Source: Paulownia fortunei (lineage: Eukaryota; Streptophyta; Magnoliopsida; Lamiales; Paulowniaceae). Taken from it: 64,000 nucleotides of DNA. The DNA is taken from the NCBI GenBank assembly GCA_019321725.1, contig CM033124.1:10292001-10356000 (forward strand), written 5' to 3'. Below are positions 50,303-61,000 of the stretch, one piece after another; within the stretch, counting starts at the first letter, position 1; every line of letters starts with the position of its first letter. A program made the translations under genes and the position numbers. Under the pieces are notes generated by a model. That model saw only the letters and a program-made list of their open reading frames with translations, ran no database searches and was not told the origin of the DNA.

Positions 50303-50589
50303 TCAAGAGGAATAGTGGGAGGAGGAAAGCCAATATGCTATAACATATTCTTGGAATTTCATGGAGTGCATTAATTTAATTAATTGATAAAGACCCTAAG
50401 ACTGTGTCCTTTGGCATTTTATGGAATTTATTTGTGCTGAAATAAAAATAGAACTTTGGAAACTTTTTTTAGCAATTCCATTTTGCATCTTACAATTAAT
50501 TTCACCATTTTTTTTATTTTTTGTTTATTTTTTCTCTGTCATAAAGGGAATTAATTATATCTTGTATATTCTCATTGCAAAAGTTAATG

Positions 50590-50820
50590 GGCAAATTATA
50601 AAAATTACACCTAAATATAAAAAAACTCAATTGTCTTTTGAAATCGCAAATAGTCCGGTAAAGAATTACAAATATTCCATTGAGTTTTTTTTTTTAATTT
50701 TACAATAAATACAATTTGTAAAATATTAACAAATATCAAAGGAGTATTTGTAATTAATAAATATAGACGGATTTTTTTGTAAATAGCTCAAATCTCAAGC
50801 ATAAATTTTATAATTCATTC
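50590..50820. repeat. MITE-like element, copy 1
   Basis: The start aaattataaaaattacacct and the end ataaattttataattcatt form terminal inverted repeats. The interior has ctcaattgtcttttgaaat and an atttgtaatt block. Similar ~220-230 bp elements lie at 51908-52139 and 54713-54933. It has no coding capacity. Confidence 0.6.
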
Positions 50821-51907
50821 AAAATTAATAAATAAATAAAGAAAAGACCTCTGCAAGATGTATTACTATGCTCTTGCGACTTCTTCATTTGAGTAGTGAC
50901 TGAAAATCGTATTAGCAAATAAATGTCCCAACCTCATCTTTTCCTTTTTATTCCTATAAAACAAAAAGAAAAGCGTGTACCATCCCTCTTTAAGTCACTT
51001 TAAATCATTTATAACACAATTGTAACATAAGTATATAACATTTTCTATTACACCCCACCAATGTACGATATGTGCTATACATATCATAATTATCAATTTA
51101 TACACATATCATTTATTGATATGTGTTAGAGAAGATTTGAATTGCCCTTAAAAAAAGAAATTCTACTATCAAAGCCTATAAAAAAATGAATGGCGAATTA
51201 CAAAAAATAATTTTTGTAATTTAATCCAAAAATGAATTATAAAAAATAGACTACATGGTAATTAATTTTTGGGATAATTAATTTTACAAAAATAGTTGTG
51301 TGTTTGGATTTAAAACAAATGAAGAGGGAATTTAGATCGTCTTTTGAACTTCTAAAAAAGTTTACATAGCTCAACAAAAAGGCAAGTCCTTCGGTTCTAA
51401 GTTCGAGCTATGTAAACTTTTTAATTAATCAGATTCTTCAACATGTATGTGGCAATCACAACATTCAATTTAATTAGTCACATTCTACACCATTTATTTG
51501 GCTATTACTTTTTTGTTGTTTCTTGCATATACTAAATTTAAAAGATTAGAGAGATCAAATGTTTGAAAAACCTGTCAAATTTTGACCAAAGTTTTACTTT
51601 TTAATTTCTCACATATTTTTAATTGATTTGTCAAATAATCAAGTTTTTAAAATTATTATTTTCTCTTAATCAATCTTTTTCAACTTAACTGAGGAACAAT
51701 TCACTATATTAGTAAGAGAAAAAGTAATGGAAGCAAAAATTAGTGTCTATATTAACTCAAACGCTAACACATTTATGGCAACTAAACTTATTTTAGAACT
51801 TAAACCAATTTTTAGTTTTCTCAAATACTTTACAGCAACTCCACTAGCAGAAGAAGAATGCTTGAAATTTCTCAGCTTTCTTAGTGTTTTTTTTCAATTA
51901 TTTTTTT
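50820..51907. other. Intergenic, nothing recognised
   Basis: AT-rich DNA between the C2 gene and the tRNA gene. No coding series was recognised. An imperfect palindrome near 51345-51422 (agtttacatagctc ... gagctatgtaaact) could form a stem. Confidence 0.5.
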
Positions 51908-52139
51908 GGTAAATTATAAAAACTATAATTTAAGTTTAATCTAATTAAAAAAAACTCAATTATCTTTTGAAATTACAAATACCTCTCTTGAAATTTATTT
52001 TTGTTTTACAAATACCACACTCAATAAGTATAACATGTAAAATAAAAATAAATATTAAAAAAATATTTATAATTTACAAATTTATATGAGTTCTTTCGAA
52101 AATTGTTCAAATTTTAAGGATAGTTTTATAATTCATCCC
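51908..52139. repeat. MITE-like element, copy 2
   Basis: It begins gtaaattataaaaactataa, contains ctcaattatcttttgaaatt and ends agttttataattcatccc. Order and spacing match the copies at 50590 and 54713. Confidence 0.65.
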
Positions 52140-52648
52140 TTTTTTTTCACTCTAACATATTGAGAAAATGTTAATTTATAAAACACGATACATATTTTCG
52201 GTGCAGCACATCAATCAAGTTAAAATCAACATAAATTATAAAATAAAAAATAATTCATGATTCCATATTTATTGTGTACTTTTTAATAATAATCAACATA
52301 AATTAATACGACTTCTATTAATCAATACTCCAAATTGAGAGTGTTGAATAATTGTTTTTAGCAAAATTTCCCTATACTAATACACTTTGGGATAAAAATC
52401 AGTTACTACACATGCTTATAATTTAAATTCTTAGATTGAAAACTTATAAATTAAATGTAGAGCATGTTAAAAAAAATGCCATAAATCGACAAAAAGAAAA
52501 AAAGAAAGAAAGGGAGAGAAGATGGCCCTTTTTCTTCCAAATTAGAAATTTAAAATTGATAATAGTATTGTAACAATGGTGAGAGGAAGGTCCAAATTAA
52601 CCTCCAAAAACGAATAATTATTCTCAAGAACACGTCAATTTACAACTG

Positions 52649-52721
52649 GCCGTCTTAGCTCAGCCGGTAGAGCGCGTGGCTTTTAACCACGTGGTCGTGG
52701 GTTCGATTCCCACAGACGGCG
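52649..52721 (+). tRNA. trnK-UUU (nuclear): tRNA-Lys (UUU)
   Basis: 73 nt fold into a full cloverleaf. The acceptor stem GCCGTCT pairs with AGACGGC, with discriminator G. The D arm contains TAGCTCAGCCGGTAGAGC. The anticodon stem CGTGG/CCACG encloses the loop CTTTTAA, with anticodon TTT. The T arm is GTGGGTTCGATTCCCAC. There is no intron. The internal A and B boxes of RNA polymerase III are intact (TAGCTCAGCCGG and GGTTCGATTCC). CCA is not encoded, as expected for a nuclear gene. It lies alone between two protein genes. A T-rich run within about 20 bp downstream is weak as a terminator. Confidence 0.97.
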
Positions 52722-52734
52722 ATTTACATTTTCA

Positions 52735-53130
52735 ATTTGTATCTCGTGACATTTTTACTTAGTAATTTTATCTATTTATTTATATAAGTCATTAGAAACA
52801 GTGACAAGATTCAAGCAGTTGACAGTTTTTCTTTTTAAATTCTATAAAAAAATCTCTTCTTTTTTTTTTTTTAATTTTTTCTTGACATTTTGACTTAGTT
52901 ATTTTATTTATTATCAAGTCATTATTCATTTCTGGTAATATTGAAAGCTTTTTGACAAAATTCAAGCAGTTGACATTTTTTTTCCAATTTCATAAAAAAT
53001 AAACCCTTTTTTTATTTTTTTTCGTGACATTTTCACTTAGGTACTTGGTTACTTTATTTATCAAATCGTTATTCCTTTATGGCAAAATTGAACCCGTGAC
53101 AACATTCAAGCAGTCCACATTTTTTTTTTT
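52735..53130 (+). repeat. Three diverged ~147-bp tandem repeats after the tRNA gene
   Basis: Each unit has cgtgacattttnacttag (or cttgacatttt), then attttatttat-atcaagtcatta, then ttcaagcagttgacatttttt. The word caagcag recurs at about 52812, 52963 and 53107. The units are diverged by substitutions and T-run lengths. The array lies between the tRNA gene and the promoter of the DUF547 gene. Confidence 0.75.
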
Positions 53131-53354
53131 TTTTTCATTTTATCCCCCAAAAAAAAGGAAGAAAAAAAAGACAGTTGAGGGTAGGTTGTTTTTCAATATT
53201 TCCAAAGAACAGTTGAATGTGTTTAAAAGGAATCATGGGGTTCACGTCTATCACCTCTCATTCTTTCATTCTGTGCTCTCAACTTAAAAAGCTATAGAGG
53301 TGTGTGGTGTGGTGACTCACTTCACGTTCTCACCAACAAATATATGCACAATGC

Positions 53355-53366
53355 ATTTATATAACC
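53355..53366 (+). promoter_or_regulatory. TATA-like box of the DUF547 gene
   Basis: atttatataacc lies about 70-80 bp upstream of the ATG at 53436. The position and sequence suit a plant core promoter. It has not been tested. Confidence 0.4.
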
Positions 53367-53435
53367 CACACCCAAAAAGTTGCACCTCTGTAGTAGATTA
53401 ATCCAACTTTTTTTCTTGGGTTTTTTTTTTGAACT

Positions 53436-56400
53436 ATGAAATTCGAAGACTTGTTGATGCAACCAGGTGAAGATAAACAAACCAAACTTCAACTCCAGGA
53501 ACAGGTCGATTTTCTGTCTTCTTTTTGTTACTTTTTCTCTCTTTAATGTTTTGAAAACAAGAGGGAACCCTCTGTTGAGCTGAAAACAAGTGTAATTTTC
53601 ATGTGCCCTTTTTTTTTTTCGATTTTCTCTAAATATACAACGTATGAAGTTATTTTTTGTCGAATTTTCTTGGCCTCAAACCCGAACTAAGATCTTGGTT
53701 GTGTCCCTGATAGTGTGGAAGGAGGTGGGTGTGGGGGGTAAGAGTTTGTGGCCATCACATGTTATATGAAGCTTTGATAATGGCAGGTTGAAAGATTGGA
53801 GGAAGAGTTAGATGGGGAGCTTCAACTGAACAGGGTTTTGCAATGTGCAATGCAAGGGCCAGTTGGCTGCTGTGAATCTTGTTCATGCCTCTCCCCTTTG
53901 CTTCCCTTCAAGGTTCCTTATATTATGCTTACTCCTTTCAAATCATAATACTTTGTGCTTTTTTTTTTTTTTTTGGTACGTTTCATTTTCCGTCTCCTCA
54001 TCATTCTTTTTTTGTTTTTTTCATCCCAAATTTCAAACATAGCAATAATATCTGCAGATATTTCTAGCCAAATGATCAATACAATTTTTTTTTATATTAT
54101 ATCAAACTATTTTCTCATTTAAAATCGTGTTATTTTCGTGTTCTATTTCATAATCCTCAAATCAAGTAATTATATATGTCTCTTGTATGGATTTTGTGTC
54201 ACATTGGTAGGCTATAAGTACAACGTATTTTAGATATGATATGATGTCAATAGGGAATTATCATAAAAATATTCAATTTCGCTACAATTTTGCATTATTG
54301 AAAATTCTCTTTTGATAGAACATGAGTCGAGCTGACACGCATCAAACCAACACTAAAAAAGAGAAGTCGATATTATAGCTACCTGCACAATTGTCTAATA
54401 TATGCCAATTTTCTTATTCTGCTTTAATGTGACATACACAGAAATGATTTGATTGGTTTTTTGGTTATTTTTACGTGACAAGTTTCCCCCCCCTACAATT
54501 TCAGTAAATAATTTTGATTGTTTATTAGTCAAATGCACTAATTTTTGACACAATTCTTACTGAAAATTAGTCCACTTATCTAAATCAAACAATAATAATT
54601 CAACTTGCACTTGAATAGGTTACTATAAGAGACATGTAAGATTGGTGTGTGGTGATTAGTTAAGCTCTGATCAAATTTCGATATGTATTGCACATTTTTT
54701 GAAATTTCAAGAATAAATTACAATAATTTATCCTAAATCTAGTCTAATTATAAAAAAAAATTCAGTTATCTTTTAAAATAACAAATATTCGTTGAAATTT
54801 AACTTTGTTTTATAAATACCCTTTGATAGGTTTATTTTGTAAAATAAAAATAAACGCTAGAGTATATATAATTTATAAATTTAAATAATTTTTTTTAAAT
54901 AATTCAAACTTTAAGGGTAATTTTTATAATTCACACATAAAACTTACCATAATGGAGTGATGGACTTGTCTTTTCTGGGAATACAGTGATGGAGTTTGTC
55001 ACTTTTTGGGATTAATATGATCTTTCCTATGCATTTTCATAGGGCTTTTGGGTAAGAAAATTGGGGGGATACGTTTTGAAAATAAGGTAGAAACTGGAGG
55101 TTATGTTATCAAATCATTTTCAGAAACTGCAACAAGAAAAAGAGCCAAAACAATTTCGGGAGCCAAAGGTTTCTTCAACTTCGAAGCTATAACAGACAAT
55201 TGTTACTTTTGTTAAGGTTTTTATACAGCAATGAATTGGTTCAAATGGCTGAAAAAGGTGTTTTCAACACTCATCCAAATACAGGTTCAAATGCTTCTGG
55301 CAGAAGTAGCACTGGTGGAAGAAGAGATAGATTGGCTGGAGAGAAAGATTAATGAACTCAAGTTGGATATCTATCAAGAGAAGAAGCAGACCAAACAATG
55401 GGAAATAGTGCAGTTGAAAGGATTACAGCCACAATGGGAGCAACGACAACTAAGGAAGTTACCATCGAGACGACCAAACCAGATAGAACACAAGGATTGT
55501 GAAACACTTTCCACATCTCAGAACTATGAGAATAGGAGATACAGAAGTGCAAGAGAAAGGAGAGCATCCTTGGGTTCCTCTATGGAACTTCAAAGTGTAA
55601 CTTCCCTGGGGAAATACGGTAAACCAAAATTTCCATTTGCTTTGAATAGAACTTCTGTCTAAAATGGAGATATTACTATGAAGCCATCCTGTTTTACAGC
55701 TGTAGAAACAGAAGAGGAAAGTGGGTATTCAAGATGCTCAACAAGTCGCATGGTTCACAATCGACTTGATATAGAAAGTGAAACTGTAAACCCTAATAAG
55801 TTCTCAGTAGAACTTATCAAGTGCTTGATAAGCATATTTCTCAAACTGAACCAAGCAACATTTAAGGGTAAAGGAACGACCAACCTTACAAAGCATACTC
55901 TGACCTGCATGAACTCAAAAGGCTTGGTATCCAAAGCAACATTCAGCTGCAGAACGCCCGTTTTTCCATTCAATCACAATGCATCTCATCTTGATCCTTA
56001 TGAAATATTGCCTGAATCTGATGTAACCATCAGAGATGTTGGACCATACAAGAATTTCATACAAATCACAAGAAGTACACTGGACACGAGCCGTCTTTCT
56101 GAATGTCTTCCAGCCATGCGGAGACTGAGGTAAGTACCTGCAATTTTCCATCCACTTGACACAACGCATTTTTGAGTGTTTTTCTTTCCAGGGTATTGAT
56201 GCAGAAACTCAGCAGAATAAACATAAATCACTTCACCCACAAGCAGAAGTTGGCATTTTGGATCAATGTTTATAATGCCTCCGTAATGAATGTACTGCAA
56301 GACATCTTAAGCCTTTTTTCCCCTAAAAAATACATACAAATAGCATCTTTATTTAAATAATCTCTTCCCCCCCCAGGCATTTCTGCAACACGGACTGCCT

Positions 56401-57467
56401 TCCACGCAAGAGAAACTACTGGCACTCATGAACGAGGTAGCAACATCTGGCACTCTGTTCTATTGGTCCTCAGTAATAATAAAAGAATAGATGAGCAGAA
56501 TCCCCCCCAAAGTGCACATCCACCCAAAAAAAAAAAAAATGGGGGCAGGAAAGCAATAGGCTTGAATCTATCACGAAATTAGACAGAATTTAAGCAGCAC
56601 CTTTAAAACATTTCACAAAAAGCAAAATTTGATGGCATGTTCTCATCCAGGCCGCGATTAATGTTGGTGGTTTCATATTCAAGGCTTCCACTATTGAGCA
56701 CCTCATCCTTCGGCATCCAGCAGAAGTTAAACATGTGAGTGAAGACACCCAAGCTAATGTTTCTGTTGAGGTCATGAATGAAACTGTGTACAGTGGAATT
56801 GAGATCTCTGTGATCAGTCAGCAGTTTCTAGGATAAATGTGATTTTGCACACGACTCAGTTTTCTGGAGTCCCCCATATTGCATTTTGCGAATATGACAG
56901 TATATTATGCAGCATAACATAGGACCGAAAAATTTCTTTATTATGCGACATAATAATATTGCACTACAGGAGTTAACTGATGAGAAGGAGATGCTTCTAA
57001 GGCATGCTTGTGGTCTTGGCTATCCAGAACCTAATGTCACATTTGCTCTCTGCCGAGGCAGCTGGTCATCACCAGCAGTAAGTGCAATATTCCAACATTA
57101 CATTTTATATTCACTATGTTGTAGCGGCCATTTGTGCAACTAACATTGAGGTTTGCAGTTAAGGTTTTACACACCGGACGAAGTCATGAATGAATTAGAG
57201 AAGGCTAAAGTAGAGTATCTGGAAGCTTCAGTCGGAATTACAAGCAGGAAGAAGATTTCGGTGCCAAAGCTCATGCAATGGCACATGAAAGACTTTGCTG
57301 ACGATATGGAATCACTTCTAGAATGGATTTACAGCCAACTGCCTCATACAAGCTCATTGAAAAGATTGATGATGGAATGTCTAAATGGAGAAACTCAATC
57401 TCCATCACAAAAGCTGATGGAAATTCAGCCTTATGCCTCTGAATTCCGCTACTTGATTCCCGTATAA
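53436..57467 (+). CDS. MIP1-type leucine-zipper and DUF547 protein
   Basis: Nine coding exons (53436-53504, 53787-53912, 55285-55618, 55700-56129, 56192-56291, 56377-56436, 56651-56734, 56970-57077, 57159-57467) give 539 aa with consistent phases. Residues about 15-110 form the ternary-complex-factor MIP1 zipper: KLQLQEQVERLEEELDGELQ, LNRVLQCAMQG, a CCESCSC cluster, LLAEVALVEEEIDWLERKIN and ELKLDIYQEKKQTKQWE. A low-complexity Arg/Ser linker follows. The DUF547 part shows PYKNFIQITRSTLD, HKQKLAFWINVYNASVMN, AFLQHGLPSTQEKLLALMNE, DEKEMLLRHACGLGYPEPNV and TFALCRGSWSSPALRFYT. This zipper-plus-DUF547 pair is standard in plants. Its biochemical role is unknown, and the zipper suggests protein partners. 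The exon 3/4 junction (81-bp intron) is the least certain, because both sides remain open. Confidence 0.92.
54713..54933. repeat. MITE-like element, copy 3 (DUF547-gene intron 2)
   Basis: It begins aataaattacaataatttat, contains attcagttatcttttaaaat and tataaataccctttgatagg, and ends aagggtaatttttataattc. The inverted ends attaaaaattac/gtaatttttataatt match the copies at 50590 and 51908. Confidence 0.6.
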
Positions 57468-58076
57468 TCAAAAGATGACATACGATATACACTCGACAGA
57501 AGATGTGAAAATCAATACAAATGACAGATATTGGACATCTTCGGCCAATTTGAGATAATTAGCGACAGGATATTTCTCAGTACTCTTTCTTCCACCTCTG
57601 AAGGGGTATAGAGTGAAAGAAGCATAGAAGAGATTGGAGCCCTCCTAGGCTACTGAAGAAGAAATTGTACTTTGATGTTTAAAATCAGTCATGGAAATAA
57701 AGATTTGAGTTTTCTAATAAAGTATACTGAGTTCCTTTGACAGCAGATTAATCCTCCGACATAGAGAGTCACAAGTGGATCAATACCAAAAGAAAAAGTT
57801 CACCTTTAAATGTTTTGCATTTAATGGAGTACACTCTGTACAGGAACAACAAAAAATGTGGAAGTGAAACTATATATTTCCCTTCATCCAGTCTCTAACG
57901 ATTTTCTACAAGGAGGTCACTCTGAAGATCACAATTCTTACTAGAAAACTGAGGTAAGATAGATAATTTCGCATTACAAGAGGCAAGAAACATTAGCTTA
58001 CAGCAAGACAAGTGTATGTGGGGAAAAGAAAAAAAAATAGTACAATAAACTCTGCTTTTTCTACAAAATTGTATCA
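57468..58076. other. Convergent 3' flanks of the DUF547 and AP-3 beta genes
   Basis: 609 bp separate the two stop codons, which face each other. The sequence must hold both 3' UTRs. Possible polyadenylation-type words (aataaag at about 57700, aataaa words on the minus strand) occur, but end points cannot be fixed. No other gene was recognised. Confidence 0.6.
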
Positions 58077-61000
58077 TCAAGGAGTTGGTTCAGCCAAGAA
58101 TTTCACAATCCTATTTAACAGATTTAAACCAAATACAGTTTCTTCACAGTTCATTTTCACGGACACTTCAAGTGGTTCAGAGCAAGTCCCTTTAAGGGTA
58201 AGTGTGATTAAACAAGGAATAGAGTTGCTCAAGATCTCACCACTTAACCGTAAGCATAAACCAGATAAGTCATCGAGGTTAGCAGCAACAGGCATGTCTA
58301 CAGATACGAGAAATAAATTTGCATTGCTAAGCATCTTTAATGCCAATTTCTCGCATATCATTAGAAAATTGTCTTTTATCAGTGAGTGGTTATCTTTGTC
58401 ATTCAGCTGGCTAATGTGATCAGTAAAGGTACACCTGTTGCATACAGCAGGAAAACACATTCAGTCATATACACAAAGCAAACTAAGAAAACATTTTGAA
58501 AACACAAAATCCTAGGTTCATTTCTTAAATAATATTAATATTCCATTTAAGTAACAGGAACTATGTATTAAGAGGTGCACAATCTCTAAAGCTCAAGAAT
58601 TGGAAGCTGCAAAGAACCCTCAGAGGATCAACATGAGAAGGAAAAAATGTTGCAAAGGAAATTCATTCTGAAAGGATTCCAGGAACTTAATGCCTATATT
58701 TGCTAAAACAATGGGCTCTAGGAGCTTAATTACCAAATTCTAGGTGATGTTTTAGAAAATGCATTAATACAACACCCTCCCCTGTTAAGACGTGTACTTA
58801 CACCCCCCCCCCTTCCCCCCCACCCGGTTTCATAATTACAAATACCCTCCTCCGATTGACAGAAGTTGGTCAAATATGACGGAATGTTTCAAAAGACTCT
58901 CTCTCTCTCTCTCTCTCGTCAGGCGGGGGATGTTCCATCATTTTTTCAGCCAATTTCAACAGTTGTGATCGTGTTTCTCTCATTGGTGGGCCTTGTGCTT
59001 CGGATTCTCGACCCAAAACCCTACCCGTAGCTTACTATGTTCCAATTCAGGATTTCAGTTTCAATTTCTCCATTTTACTGCTGATTTGTAGCGACGTTGG
59101 GGGTATGTGGGGTTAAATTTTATGGATAGTGAATTAAGAGGTTGGGATGATTTTCTCATTTTCTTTCCCTAAAGCAAATGGATCGATTGTGAGGAAATGT
59201 GACCCATATCTTGGCGTGCGCAACGAATTGTGAATTTCTCAACATGCAACTGGTGATTTACATTCTTTTTGCTTCATTATCGCATATCTAAGCCTCCAAC
59301 ATTTTATTTTTTAATAGAAATAATTATTTTTCATGATAGGAAATATTTTTCTTTAATAAATATATTATTAACTGATAATTTAGTTAATAGTAGCTATGAT
59401 ATATTCAAATTTTTGGGTTAAGTCAGTGTGCACTGTTTTAATTTCTTTAAATGGATACAGTGATGTCCTTGCATGGATGGTATATACATGTGATAATATG
59501 CACATGATTGTAAATCTTACATTTACAAATTAATAGGTAATAATTTGAAACATTTGGATATCTAATGCAAGGATTGTAATGCTGATACAATTTGCATTAC
59601 ATTGGAAGTTTACAAGGGAGTATTTGTTATCGAATTAAGATCATACTACAAACATCATACATGTTAAATCATATTGAACTCTGTGTTGGACTGCTAAAAT
59701 TGCAATACTACAAACCTGAAAATGCAATTTGGGGTTAAAAAACCATCAAATTAAAGTATCCCAAAAAATCTCAAATTATACCCTTGTAAGTTTTAAAAAT
59801 TACAAATAACTATTTTGGTCCGCAAAAATACAACAGATCCAAGAGGAAGTTTATTTTAATTTGGGTTATGACGTCATCAAATTCCGTTAGGTTGATCAAT
59901 TGAAGGGGGCAATTGTAATACGGAGATAAGTTACAACTTACAAGGGAGGTTTTTGAAATAATGAAACCAAGAGGAGGAGGAGTGTGTAATTACCCCTAAT
60001 AACAGGCGAGGGTGCTGCAATTATTCTGTTTGAAAATCTGCCTAGCTCGGTCCGTGGGAAGAGTAAGAGGGTTTTTGGCTCTTTAAAATATCTTACAAGA
60101 TGTTTGAGAACTTATAAGATCACTTAAATATTTGGTAAATTTTTTAGAAAAATAGCTTATAAGCTCCCAAACTAAAATGTTAGAATCTTATATGAGCTGT
60201 TTTTAAAAAAAGTAAGGAAATCCTAACTTATTTTCAAAATAAGATCTTATTTTAACAAACTCATTTAATTTTGACAATTTTGACTATACAATTGCCATTT
60301 ACCCAAACACTTCAACAAATTAAAATAAGATCTTAACATCTTATAAGCTCCAAAAACATTTTATAAGATGTAGGAGCTTATAAGAACTTTTAAACAAGCT
60401 TAGCCAAACACCCTCTAAATTTGAAGGAACTTCCTTGGTTTCCAGCAGAAAAGACAAATACAAGATGGAAAATCTCCACAGGTAATTTTCTGACTTCAGG
60501 TCTAATGTAAAGAGAAAAGCACTGCAAGGAATTTATAGACCCCAACACTCGATGCTTCCTTGAATAGGAATATGCATTCCTTTCCAAAAAACTAAAATTT
60601 TAAGAACCTACCTTAATCCAAAAAGCAGAATATGACACGTATAATTTTACAAGACAAACCTGACATATAATTACCTCCTACGATCAAATTATCAGGCACT
60701 TTAAGATTTTCTTTAGTCCATAGTTCCTCGAAGGAAATTTCTCAGGCACTTTAGGCTAAATATAATGTGGAACCATATGTGCAAAATATTGTATCACAAA
60801 CATAAGGCCAAACCTAGAGTTTACACCAATATCAGCATTTTTGAGCAATTTCAATGAGTTATCAGGGGGTTCAAATGAAACAATGTGTAAGGATAATATC
60901 TGTTCCACTTAATGCACACTTACTTTGTGTCTGGCCTTAACCAGGAGCCTTGGCACCTCAATGTGCATTGCACATTCTAGTAACTGAAAAGTTATACTTA

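Noticed and set aside
55231..55284. Upstream methionine MNWFKWLKKVF as a start of the DUF547 gene
   Set aside because: It lies in the intron before the acceptor at 55284. The conserved MIP1 zipper begins in exons at 53436 and 53787, which join in frame.
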